Assembly (NCBI RefSeq): GCF_041549525.1
Contig: NZ_CP157456.1
Span: forward strand, 558,001 to 622,000
Reading direction: 5' to 3'
Origin: Paenarthrobacter aurescens
Lineage (GTDB): Bacteria > Actinomycetota > Actinomycetes > Actinomycetales > Micrococcaceae
Length of the DNA: 64,000 nucleotides
This document shows positions 7,002 to 15,097 of the stretch, piece after piece. Under the pieces are notes generated by a model. It saw only the letters and a list, made by a program, of their open reading frames with translations, ran no database searches and had not been told where the DNA came from. The position numbers were made by a program, and so were the translations under genes. Numbering within the stretch: the stretch's first letter is position 1; each line of letters opens with the position of its first letter.

Positions 7002-8291
7002 ATGCCCGCTATCGTGATCGTCGGAGCCCAGTGGGGCGACGAAGGCAAAGGCAAAGCAACCGATCTGCTCGGTGGCCGCGTTGACTACGTGGTCAAGCCC
7101 AACGGCGGTAATAACGCCGGGCACACCGTGGTTGTTGGCGGTGAGAAGTATGAGCTGAAGCTCCTTCCCGCGGGCATCCTGAGCCCCAACGCAATCCCCA
7201 TTATTGGCAACGGCTGCGTGGTGAACCTCGAGGCCCTGTTCCAGGAAATCGATGGCCTTGAAGCCCGCGGAGCTGACACATCCCGCCTTCGTGTTTCGGC
7301 CAACGCCCACCTGGTGGCCCCGTACCACCAGGTTCTGGACAAGGTGACCGAGCGCTTCCTCGGCAGCCGTGCAATCGGCACCACCGGCCGCGGAATCGGT
7401 CCGGCGTACATGGACAAGGTGGCCCGCCTGGGCATCCGCGTCCAGGACGTCTTTGACGAGTCCATCCTCCGCCAGAAGGTGGAAGGTTCGTTGCGTCAGA
7501 AGAACGAACTCCTGGTCAAGGTCTACAACCGCCGCGACATCGTGGTGGACGAGATCGTGGAGTACTTCCTCTCCTACGCCGAGCGTCTACGCCCGCTGGT
7601 TATTGACAGCACACTTGTCCTCAACAACGCCTTGGATGAGGGAAAGGTGGTGCTGATGGAAGGCGGACAGGCAACGTTCCTGGACGTGGATCACGGCACC
7701 TACCCGTTCGTCACCTCCTCCAACCCCACAGCTGGCGGCGCATCCGTGGGCTCAGGCATTGGCCCCACCCGCATCTCACGGTCCATCGGCATCATCAAGG
7801 CGTACACCACCCGTGTTGGCGCCGGCCCGTTCCCTACGGAATTGTTTGACGACATGGGCGTTTACCTGCAAAAGACGGGCGGCGAGTTTGGTGTGAACAC
7901 CGGCCGTCCCCGCCGCTGCGGTTGGTACGACGCCGTCCTGGCCCGCCACGCTGCCCGCGTGAACGGTTTCACGGACTACTTCGTCACCAAACTGGACGTG
8001 CTCACGGGCATCGAGCAGATCCCCGTGTGTGTTGCCTACGATGTTGACGGCGTGCGTCACGACGAAATGCCCATGACGCAGACCGAGTTCCACCATGCAG
8101 TGCCCGTCTTCGAGTACTTCGAGGGTTGGACTGAGGACATCACCGGCGCCCGCACCCTGGAGGACCTCCCGGAGAACGCGCGCAACTACGTGCTGGCCCT
8201 GGAAAAGCTCTCCGGCACGCGCTTCTCGGCAATCGGCGTCGGCCCGGACCGCGACCAGACCATTGTGGTTCACGATCTGATCAACGACTAA
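7002..8291 (+). CDS. purA: Adenylosuccinate synthetase
   Basis: Cytosolic enzyme making adenylosuccinate from IMP, aspartate and GTP, the first committed step from IMP to AMP. The 429-residue product has the family length. Its N-terminal signature is [12 protein letters not shown] (residues 7-18), carrying the phosphate-binding loop and the catalytic aspartate D13, followed by NNAGHTVV with the catalytic H41. [11 protein letters not shown] lies near 126-136 and [10 protein letters not shown] near 273-282. The start is ATG at 7002, with GGGAGGA seven bases upstream; the frame is open further upstream but lacks the family motif. Its 3' end overlaps the converging gene by 11 bases. Confidence 0.97.
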   Translation: MPAIVIVGAQWGDEGKGKATDLLGGRVDYVVKPNGGNNAGHTVVVGGEKYELKLLPAGILSPNAIPIIGNGCVVNLEALFQEIDGLEARGADTSRLRVSANAHLVAPYHQVLDKVTERFLGSRAIGTTGRGIGPAYMDKVARLGIRVQDVFDESILRQKVEGSLRQKNELLVKVYNRRDIVVDEIVEYFLSYAERLRPLVIDSTLVLNNALDEGKVVLMEGGQATFLDVDHGTYPFVTSSNPTAGGASVGSGIGPTRISRSIGIIKAYTTRVGAGPFPTELFDDMGVYLQKTGGEFGVNTGRPRRCGWYDAVLARHAARVNGFTDYFVTKLDVLTGIEQIPVCVAYDVDGVRHDEMPMTQTEFHHAVPVFEYFEGWTEDITGARTLEDLPENARNYVLALEKLSGTRFSAIGVGPDRDQTIVVHDLIND

Positions 8292-9030
8292 CACTGCCAA
8301 GTTTCACGCTCGACGGCGGGTCGCCTTGGTTCCTTGCGGAACCGACGGTGGCCCGCCGTCGCTGTATGAAGTACTCGGCCACCACCAGATTGATGGCCCA
8401 GGACGCCCCCATGAGCACTGCCCGCATGGTCTGGTCGGTGGGGCCGACGATCAGCGTCCACGGCAGCAGAACCAGTGCTTGCGTGCCGGCTCCGACGGCG
8501 ATTGCGTAGGCCCGCGTCATCCATGCCCCGTGCACAGCGAAGTCGCGCCGGCGTATCGCCAGCAGGCCCAGCACGATGCTTCCCAACATTCCGAAGCCGA
8601 AGATCAGGCGTAGAACCATGAGGGCCTGGCCGTCGGTCACCGGGAGGGTGTAAAACATGGACATCCACAGGCCGGATACGGCAGCAAGCAGACCCGCCGG
8701 AACCAGGATGCGCCCGGCCACTTGATGCCAGGACAGTCTGCGCCGTTGAGGTTGTGAGCCGCGTTGATGCGGGGTGACGCGCCGGAGGGCGGGGACAAAC
8801 TGAAACGCTCCGAGCAGGCTGTACACCGTGACGGTGACGATGTGTGTCACCACCGGGATGGGCGAAGCGAAAAATCTGGCGTTCTCGGGCGTCACGGTTG
8901 CACCGCCGGTCAGTTGGGTAAGGCGGGCCGCGCCGGCGATTACCGGGATGAGGCTGAGGATGATCAGGGCCGCAGGAACGCCCCACTTCATGCGGCGGCT
9001 CCGGGTTGATGGGGTGGTTGTGGATCTCAT
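8281..9030 (-). CDS. DUF2306-like multi-pass membrane protein
   Basis: An integral membrane protein of 249 residues (ATG at 9030; ATG at 9045 is an alternative). After RRMKW come about seven hydrophobic segments with conserved-looking polar residues between them: '[14 protein letters not shown]', 'SWHQVAGRI', '[13 protein letters not shown]'. The histidine pattern and '[10 protein letters not shown]' fit the DUF2306 group of predicted membrane proteins, whose function is unknown. It is divergent from a TetR gene, with two operator-like palindromes between them, so it is probably repressed together with the efflux pump. The C-terminal coding end overlaps purA by 11 bases. Confidence 0.75.
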   Translation of the reverse strand: MRSTTTPSTRSRRMKWGVPAALIILSLIPVIAGAARLTQLTGGATVTPENARFFASPIPVVTHIVTVTVYSLLGAFQFVPALRRVTPHQRGSQPQRRRLSWHQVAGRILVPAGLLAAVSGLWMSMFYTLPVTDGQALMVLRLIFGFGMLGSIVLGLLAIRRRDFAVHGAWMTRAYAIAVGAGTQALVLLPWTLIVGPTDQTMRAVLMGASWAINLVVAEYFIQRRRATVGSARNQGDPPSSVKLGSVSR

Positions 9031-9085
9031 GACTGCTGCCTGCATTCCGGGGTTGTTGGCCGTTCGTGTGGGTGCGGCCGCGCGG

Positions 9086-9104
9086 AGGTGTACGTTGTAC
9101 ACCT
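9086..9104. promoter_or_regulatory. TetR operator 1
   Basis: AGGTGTACGTTGTACACCT is a near-perfect 19-base palindrome between the DUF2306 gene (minus) and the TetR gene (plus). It is one of two related copies. Confidence 0.75.
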
Positions 9105-9120
9105 TTGTGATCCAAACCCT

Positions 9121-9139
9121 AGGTGTACGCTGTATACCT
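9121..9139. promoter_or_regulatory. TetR operator 2
   Basis: AGGTGTACGCTGTATACCT is a second copy of the site at 9086, 35 bases away centre to centre. The spacing suits binding of two TetR dimers and control of both divergent promoters. Confidence 0.75.
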
Positions 9140-9186
9140 GTCAAGGCTTTGCTGGCCAGCGACGCAGTGTGGAGAGGGGATTTCGC

Positions 9187-9897
9187 ATGACCCAGCTGGT
9201 GGATAAGCCCCGGCGGCTTCCCCTGAACCGTGAACGGGTGCTGCGCTCGGCCATTGCCCTGGCGGACACTGAGGGGATTGACGCACTCAGCATGCGCAAG
9301 CTGGCGCAGGAGCTCGGCGTTGTCCCCATGGCTCTTTACAAACACGTTGCCAATAAGGAAGAACTCCTCGGCGGCATGGTGGACACCATGGTGGGCGAAA
9401 TCGAAGCTCCCGCGCCGCACGCTCCGTGGAAGTCCGCAGTCCGGCAGCGGGTACTCTCGGCCAGGCAAGTGCTCCTGCGGCATGCCTGGGCTCGCTCCGT
9501 GATTGAGAGCCGCACCACCGTGACTCCGGCCGTTCTTGGCTACATGGACAGCTTTGCCGGGATGTTTTTGGGCGGAGGTTTCTCCGCGGACCTCACCCAC
9601 CACGTAATGCATGCCATGGGCAGCCGAATGTGGGGGTTCACCCAGGAAGTCTTTGATGATCCTGCGGAACCGGCCCCGGAGCAACCCGAAATGCAGGCGG
9701 CGATGGCCCGGCACATGTCGGAGAACTATCCTCATCTTTTCAGCATCGCCGTCACCGCGGCACATGATGATGAGTCCGTGGTGGGAAGGGGCTGCGACGA
9801 CCAATTCGAGTTTGAGTTTGCCCTGGACCTGCTCCTGGACGGATTCGAACGTCTCCACCGGCAGAAGTGGACATCACAAGGGGGTACGCGCAGATGA
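9187..9897 (+). CDS. TetR-family transcriptional regulator (tetracycline-repressor type)
   Basis: A 236-residue ligand-responsive repressor starting at ATG 9187. The N-terminal helix-turn-helix spans about residues 17-62, with the recognition helix in LAQELGVVPMALYKHVANKE. The latter half (RQVLLRHAWARSVIESR..., GFSADLTHHVMHAMGSRMWG) resembles the TetR_C ligand-binding domain of drug-efflux repressors. Its stop overlaps the MFS start by 4 bases (ATGA), so the two are co-translated. Paired palindromes 50-100 bases upstream indicate autoregulation, with derepression of the pump and of the divergent membrane gene by an unknown ligand. Confidence 0.88.
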   Translation: MTQLVDKPRRLPLNRERVLRSAIALADTEGIDALSMRKLAQELGVVPMALYKHVANKEELLGGMVDTMVGEIEAPAPHAPWKSAVRQRVLSARQVLLRHAWARSVIESRTTVTPAVLGYMDSFAGMFLGGGFSADLTHHVMHAMGSRMWGFTQEVFDDPAEPAPEQPEMQAAMARHMSENYPHLFSIAVTAAHDDESVVGRGCDDQFEFEFALDLLLDGFERLHRQKWTSQGGTRR

Positions 9898-11351
9898 GCA
9901 CGGCACTTGATGAAGGAGTCGGGTTCCGTTCCCGGCGGGGTCCCATTCTGATTGCACTGATGCTGGCCACCGGCCTGGTGGCGATCGATGCCACCATTGT
10001 TGCCACGGCCGTGCCGTCCATCGTGGAGGACATCGGCGGTTTTGCCTCGTTCCCCTGGCTGTTCTCGGCTTATCTGTTGGCGCAGGCTGTGTCCGTTCCG
10101 GTCTACGCCAAACTCTCAGATGTTGTTGGGCGTAAGCCAATGATTCTGGGCGGCATTGGGTTGTTCCTGCTTGGTTCGATTCTGTGCGGACTGGCTTGGA
10201 GCATGCCGGCGCTCATTGCCTTCCGGGTGCTCCAAGGACTCGGCGCCGGTGCGGTCCAGCCGGTGGCGATCACCATTGCCGGCGATATCTATACCTTGGC
10301 GGAACGGGCAAAGGTTCAGGGTTACCTGGCCAGCGTGTGGGCTGTTTCCTCCGTTGTGGGACCCACACTGGGAGGCGTCTTCGCCTCGTTGGGAATATGG
10401 CGGTGGATCTTCCTGATCAACATCCCGTTGTGCCTGCTGGCCGGCTGGATGCTTCTGCGCACATTCCACGAGAACGTGGAGCGGACCAAACACCGCATCG
10501 ACTACCTGGGAGCCGGGCTGCTGACCGTTTCGTTGAGCCTGCTCATCCTCGGAGCCCTTCAGGGTGGTCAAGCCTGGCCGTGGGACTCTGCCATCAGCAT
10601 CTCCGTTTTTGCCGGCGGCGCCGTATTGTTCGTTGCATTTCTGTTGGCGGAAAGGAAAGCTGCAGAGCCAATCCTGCCGCCCTGGGTTGTCTCCCGCAGG
10701 CTGCTGGCCACCACCGCTCTGATCTCCTTTGGCGTGGGTGCTGTCATGCTGGGGCTGACTTCCTATGTCCCAACGTTCCTGGAAGGGGCACTGAAGACCT
10801 CGCCCCTCCTGGCCGGGCTCGCCTTGGCGGCGTTGACCATTGGCTGGCCCATCAGTGCCTCGCAGGCCGGCCGCTTCTATTTGCGCATCGGGTTCAGGAA
10901 CACGGCCATCATCGGCATAGCGATCACGGTAATCGGTGCGGCCGTCCTTGCCTTCACCGCTGCCACGCCAAATATTCTGCTGGTGGCCATGGCTTGCTTC
11001 ATCGTGGGGCTCGGACTCGGACTGGTGGCAACGCCCAGTCTCATTGCCGCGCAAACCAGCGTGGAATGGAATGAACGCGGGGTGGTTACCGGCACCAACC
11101 TCTTTGCACGTTCCATCGGCAGCTCCATTGGCGTGGCTGTTTTCGGTGCCATTGCCAACGCCATCTATGCCAACGGTCCCAGTGGTGGCCCGGACCCGCA
11201 CACCACCACGCACGCGTCCTCGGCCGTCTTCATGGCGGTGCTCGTCAGCGCGGTGCTCACGGTGGTGGCGGTGTTGGTGATGCCCGCCGACAAAAAACGC
11301 AGCACCAAAGAACGGGTCCGGAAACCCAGCTCCGAACCCGCCAACGATTAG
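9894..11351 (+). CDS. MFS drug-efflux transporter, DHA2/EmrB-like (14 TM)
   Basis: A 485-residue proton-driven exporter in the cytoplasmic membrane. ATG at 9894 has AAGGGGG 10 bases upstream and overlaps the regulator stop. The first helix carries 'LMLATGLVAIDATIVATAVP', the antiporter motif D1 region of DHA2 pumps. The cytoplasmic loop AKLSDVVGRKPM (about 73-84) is MFS motif A, and 'LQGLGAGAVQPVAITIAGDI' (about 118-137) with 'VVGPTLGG' nearby is motif C. Fourteen hydrophobic segments can be traced to the basic C-terminus. The substrate is unknown. Co-transcription with a TetR regulator points to inducible efflux of a toxic compound. Confidence 0.9.
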   Translation: MSTALDEGVGFRSRRGPILIALMLATGLVAIDATIVATAVPSIVEDIGGFASFPWLFSAYLLAQAVSVPVYAKLSDVVGRKPMILGGIGLFLLGSILCGLAWSMPALIAFRVLQGLGAGAVQPVAITIAGDIYTLAERAKVQGYLASVWAVSSVVGPTLGGVFASLGIWRWIFLINIPLCLLAGWMLLRTFHENVERTKHRIDYLGAGLLTVSLSLLILGALQGGQAWPWDSAISISVFAGGAVLFVAFLLAERKAAEPILPPWVVSRRLLATTALISFGVGAVMLGLTSYVPTFLEGALKTSPLLAGLALAALTIGWPISASQAGRFYLRIGFRNTAIIGIAITVIGAAVLAFTAATPNILLVAMACFIVGLGLGLVATPSLIAAQTSVEWNERGVVTGTNLFARSIGSSIGVAVFGAIANAIYANGPSGGPDPHTTTHASSAVFMAVLVSAVLTVVAVLVMPADKKRSTKERVRKPSSEPAND

Positions 11352-11361
11352 TCTCGAACAC

Positions 11362-12243
11362 ATGGAAGAACTGATCACCGGCACGCCGGAGAAGCTGTTT
11401 GAAGGAACCATTTGGGCTGAGGGTCCGCTGTGGATCCCGCAGTCCCAAACCCTTCGCTGGAGCGACATCCCCAACAACAGGATTCTGGAGTACTCACCCG
11501 GGACCGGCGCGACGCGTGAATACGCCACCGGTGTGGAGTACACCAACGGGCGCACACTCCACCCGGACGGCGGCGTAGTGCAGTGCAGCCACGGCCGCAG
11601 GCGGGTGGAGAGGGACGACGACGGCGTGGTGGCGCCGGTTGTTGACGCGTTCGGTGAGCGTCGGCTCAATTCGCCCAACGATGTTGTGGTGGCGGGGGAC
11701 GGGACGGTCTGGTTCACGGATCCTCCCTACGGGATCCTGCCCGGGACCGTGGAAGGACATGAGGGCGAGCAGGAATATGGTGGTTGCCATGTGTTCCGCT
11801 TTGACCCCGCCAAGAACGAACTGACCCCCGTGGTGACCGATCTGGTGCACCCCAATGGACTCGCTTTTTCCCCGGATGAATCTCTCCTCTATGTTGCGGA
11901 CACGGCAGGTCCCGGCCGTGGGGTGCCCTTCCGGATCGCCGTCTACCCTGTGGAGGGTGGCTCGTGCGGGACGGGCAGCACCTTCGTTGAACTCGAAGAC
12001 GATGCGCCCTCCGACGGCTTCAGAGTGGACCTCGAGGGTCGTGTGTGGACGTCGGCAGGCTCGGCAGTTCGTGTCTACGCCGCGAGCGGTGCGCTGCTGG
12101 CCGCCGTCGAGATACCTGAAAAGGTCTCCAACCTCTGCTTTGGTGGTGCCGACGGCCAGGATCTGTACATCACAGCCACTACTTCCCTGTACCGGCTGCG
12201 GACCTCTACACGGGATGCAACCTGGGATCGTCAGCTGCGTTGA
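11362..12243 (+). CDS. SMP-30/gluconolactonase-family sugar lactone hydrolase
   Basis: A six-bladed beta-propeller hydrolase of 293 residues, likely opening a sugar lactone in the cytosol with a divalent metal at the propeller centre. The metal ligands expected for the family are visible: Glu20 in WAEGPLW, the Asn of NSPNDVVV near 108, the Asn of HPNGLAFSPDE near 166, and the Asp of DGFRVDLEGRVW near 217. It follows the efflux gene by 10 bases, so it could share the transcript, although no chemical link between the two is evident. The substrate cannot be read from sequence. Confidence 0.88.
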   Translation: MEELITGTPEKLFEGTIWAEGPLWIPQSQTLRWSDIPNNRILEYSPGTGATREYATGVEYTNGRTLHPDGGVVQCSHGRRRVERDDDGVVAPVVDAFGERRLNSPNDVVVAGDGTVWFTDPPYGILPGTVEGHEGEQEYGGCHVFRFDPAKNELTPVVTDLVHPNGLAFSPDESLLYVADTAGPGRGVPFRIAVYPVEGGSCGTGSTFVELEDDAPSDGFRVDLEGRVWTSAGSAVRVYAASGALLAAVEIPEKVSNLCFGGADGQDLYITATTSLYRLRTSTRDATWDRQLR

Positions 12244-12340
12244 TAACCCGCTTTGGGCCATTAGTAAGGTTGCTGTAGGTCTGGGGGTGGTGATTCGATA
12301 CGCTGGACACAGCACCAGCACTGCGATCGAGGGAGTGAAC

Positions 12341-12574
12341 GTGTCCGGAAGCAACCCCGACCCCTACGAGGACAAAATCACCGGCTTGGAGCCGGGTGGG
12401 GGAGTGCCCCCTGGTGAGACACCCCCCGGCGAATCATCAACAGCCGGTCCCCAAGGCCACGACGAGGGCGGCCCCAGGAAGGGAACCCAGGTCTTCTGGT
12501 TGTCCGCAATAGGTGCTGGAGTGCTGCTGACGCTGCTGTTCTTCATCGGCTACATTGTGGGCTTCTTCGACTAG
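12341..12574 (+). CDS. Small single-TM protein, DUF6480-like
   Basis: A 77-residue protein read from GTG at 12341, preceded by GAGGGAG. The first 50 residues are hydrophilic and rich in Gly/Pro, with GLEPGGGVPPGETPPGESS near 15-33, a stretch I associate with the small actinobacterial DUF6480 group. One transmembrane helix follows at about 50-75 (FWLSAIGAGVLLTLLFFIGY). The function is unknown, and the topology suggests a small membrane-associated accessory protein. It converges on the GntR gene with a 4-base overlap of the coding ends. Confidence 0.75.
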   Translation: MSGSNPDPYEDKITGLEPGGGVPPGETPPGESSTAGPQGHDEGGPRKGTQVFWLSAIGAGVLLTLLFFIGYIVGFFD

Positions 12575-13230
12575 CTGCCGGATTCCCGTTCCATGGCGGC
12601 CGCTAGGCGTTCCCGCGCCCGTCCCAGGTGTTTGTCCAGCAGTGCCGCTGCGGCGTCGGGCTGGCCGGACTCAATGAGTTCCAGGATTTTTTGGTGTTCT
12701 TCGTGGATCAATGACGTGTCCAGCAGGTGCAGCGTTTGGACCCTCACCATGCACATCCGGACTTCGCCCACCAGTGAGCGGTACATGCGGCTGATGCGTT
12801 CATTACCCACGGCGTCAATCAGGCTGGTGTGGAAGCGCATATCCGGTTCCACCACGTCCAGGGGAGTGCCGCTCTGGAGTGCTGCGATGTCTCGGTTTGC
12901 CTGAATGGCGGCCTCGGGCACTTCCTTCTTGGCGGCGAGGCGCCTTAGCACTTCACTTTCCAGGTAGGCCCTGGCCAGGTAGATGTCACGGACCGCTCCT
13001 GGGCCGAGCTCCACAACGCGTGCGGTTTTGTGTGTGCCCCGCTCCAGCAGACCCTCGGGAACGAGTTTTTCGATGGACGCTTTTGCAGTAGGGCGGGCTA
13101 CCTCATAGGTGGTTGCGACGTCCGTTTCCGTGAGCGTATGGCCGGGGCCGAGGTCGCCGGAGAAGATCCGGCTCCGCAGGTCCGCCGCTATGGCATCAAC
13201 TATGGAAACTGCTGAAACTCGGCCTGGCAA
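12571..13230 (-). CDS. GntR/FadR-family (FCD) regulator of the lactate genes
   Basis: A 219-residue DNA-binding regulator with an N-terminal winged helix (about residues 7-70, including LTETDVATTYEVARPTAKAS) and a C-terminal FCD domain. The acidic/histidine metal-site residues of FCD domains are visible in 'PDMRFHTSLIDAVGN' and 'IHEEHQKILELI'. It is divergent from a lactate permease-dehydrogenase operon with two operator-like sites between them. Most such neighbours are LldR-like repressors relieved by lactate; that assignment is inference from context. It ends 4 bases inside the converging small gene. Confidence 0.87.
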   Translation of the reverse strand: MPGRVSAVSIVDAIAADLRSRIFSGDLGPGHTLTETDVATTYEVARPTAKASIEKLVPEGLLERGTHKTARVVELGPGAVRDIYLARAYLESEVLRRLAAKKEVPEAAIQANRDIAALQSGTPLDVVEPDMRFHTSLIDAVGNERISRMYRSLVGEVRMCMVRVQTLHLLDTSLIHEEHQKILELIESGQPDAAAALLDKHLGRARERLAAAMERESGS

Positions 13231-13271
13231 CTAGGCCTCCTCATGGCTGGAACGGCACCCTTTGCCTCCAT

Positions 13272-13327
13272 CTTGCCAGACAAGATAACAATTGCACCTT
13301 GACGGTCATGTGTACTTGTTAGACAAT
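13272..13327. promoter_or_regulatory. Two GntR-type operators upstream of the lactate operon
   Basis: CTTGCCAGACAAG (13272-13284) and CTTGTTAGACAAT (13315-13327) share CTTGYYAGACAA. The second contains TTGTTAGACAA, which fits the FadR-subfamily consensus TNGTNNNACNA. They lie 43 bases apart, between the regulator and permease genes. Confidence 0.7.
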
Positions 13328-13372
13328 CGTAGGGCTCACAGTGTTGTGACGCCTAACACTTCCGGGAGACTC

Positions 13373-15097
13373 ATGTTTCAGCAGATCCTCGACCCCATTG
13401 CGGGGTCCCTAGCGCTTTCGGCCATCTGCGCCGCACTTCCCCTGATTTTGCTCTTTGTCCTGCTGGGCGCCTTCAGGGTCAAAGCACCCATTGCCGCGCT
13501 CGCAAGCCTTGCTTTGTCGCTCTTATTGGCAGTTATCGGCTGGCAAATGCCGGTCAACCAAGCGCTCAGTGCCACGGCTGCGGGGATCTTCTACGGCCTG
13601 TTTCCGATCCTCTGGATCCTGGTCAACGCGCTCTGGATTTACAGGCTTACTGTGGCCTCGCCGTGGTTCGAGGTCCTGGGGCAGACTATCCGCTCCATTT
13701 CGGATGATCTCCGCATTCTGTCCATCCTGATCGCTTTCTGCTTTGGCGCCCTTCTGGAATCACTGGCCGGGTTCGGAGCCCCCGTGGCCATCTCCGCCGC
13801 GATGTTGATGGCCGCCGGCATGAAACCGCTGAAGTCTGCGGTGGTATCCCTCTTGGCCAACACCGCACCCGTAGCATTCGGAGCGATGGCCGCCCCGATC
13901 ATTGCCCTGAACGGAGTCACGGGCCTGCCCCTGAATGAGCTCTCCTCCATGGCAGGGCGCCAGACGCCGTTCATAGCACTGATTGTTCCCTTGCTCCTGG
14001 TGTTCCTGGTGGATGGGCGGCGAGGTGTGAGGCAGACGTGGCCGGTGGCTGTGGTTGCTGGTGTGGTCTTTGCGCTCGCCCAGTTTGTAACGTCCAACTT
14101 CTTTGCTGTTGAGCTCACCGATGTGGTTGCCGCTGTTGCTACCGTGGCAGCAGTGTTGTTGATGCTGAAGGTCTGGCAACCGAAAGAATCCATCGCGGAG
14201 GACAGTGCAGACGAAGAATTGCGCGGCAGTTCTACGGCGTCCGGTACAGCCGCCCTTTCACGGGATGGTCAGGCTCCCACCGGTTCCCCTGCCGGGCGAA
14301 CCTCAAGCATTGCAACCACCGGGGCCGCGGCAGTGGCTGATGGCTCACGTCCGGAGGCCCGGAAGGTGTGGATGTCCATCGCCCCGTACCTGGTCATCAT
14401 TACCGTCTTCTCCCTGGCTCAGGTCCCGGTGCTGAAAACCTGGTTGGCCCAGGTTGGCAGCGTGACTTTTGCCTGGCCCGGTTTGGAGATTGTCGATTCC
14501 GCGGGCCAGGCAGTGTCCGGCACAAAGTTCAAGCTGGACCACCTGAAGGCAACGGGCACGCTCCTGCTGATTTCCGGGGTGATCACCATGGCGCTCTACA
14601 AGATCTCCGCTTCGCGCGGCCTCCGGGTCTACAAGGAAACGCTCGTCCAGTTGCGTTGGACGATCGTCACCGTCACGGCGGTACTGGGGCTGTCCTTTGT
14701 GATGAACCTTTCGGGACAAACCACCACCCTTGGCTTCGCGCTGGCTTCTGCTGGCGGGTTCTTTGCCCTCCTCTCGCCGCTCATCGGATGGATTGGAGTT
14801 GCGCTTACGGGCTCGGACACTTCGTCCAATTCCCTGTTCGGCCAAATGCAGGCAACTGCTGCGGAGCAGACCGGATTGTCGCCGGTATTGATGGCCGCCT
14901 CCAATTCGTCGGCCGGTGTGATGGGCAAGATGTTGTCCCTGCAGAATCTCGCCGTGGCCTCCGCAGCGGTGGGCCTTGATGGCGCCGAGGGAACCCTGTT
15001 CCGTAAGCTCGTTGGCTGGAGTCTTGGCCTGCTGGCGCTGATCACCGTATTGATCTTCCTGCAGTCCACCCCCGTACTGGATTGGATGGTGCCCTAG
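13373..15097 (+). CDS. lctP: L-lactate permease (LctP family)
   Basis: Secondary transporter for lactate, and probably glycolate, with about 14 membrane segments in 574 residues. The family core is visible as 'FGALLESLAGFGAPVAISAA' near residues 124-143, then 'PVAFGAMAAPIIALNGVTGLP' (about 163-183, split here by function only), and a second half with 'LTGSDTSSNSLFGQMQ' near 480-495, all typical of LctP. A long hydrophilic loop (about 270-330, Ser/Ala/Gly-rich) divides the halves. ATG at 13373 is preceded by GGGAG. It is the first gene of the operon, and its stop TAG overlaps the GTG of the dehydrogenase by one base. Confidence 0.93.
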   Translation: MFQQILDPIAGSLALSAICAALPLILLFVLLGAFRVKAPIAALASLALSLLLAVIGWQMPVNQALSATAAGIFYGLFPILWILVNALWIYRLTVASPWFEVLGQTIRSISDDLRILSILIAFCFGALLESLAGFGAPVAISAAMLMAAGMKPLKSAVVSLLANTAPVAFGAMAAPIIALNGVTGLPLNELSSMAGRQTPFIALIVPLLLVFLVDGRRGVRQTWPVAVVAGVVFALAQFVTSNFFAVELTDVVAAVATVAAVLLMLKVWQPKESIAEDSADEELRGSSTASGTAALSRDGQAPTGSPAGRTSSIATTGAAAVADGSRPEARKVWMSIAPYLVIITVFSLAQVPVLKTWLAQVGSVTFAWPGLEIVDSAGQAVSGTKFKLDHLKATGTLLLISGVITMALYKISASRGLRVYKETLVQLRWTIVTVTAVLGLSFVMNLSGQTTTLGFALASAGGFFALLSPLIGWIGVALTGSDTSSNSLFGQMQATAAEQTGLSPVLMAASNSSAGVMGKMLSLQNLAVASAAVGLDGAEGTLFRKLVGWSLGLLALITVLIFLQSTPVLDWMVP

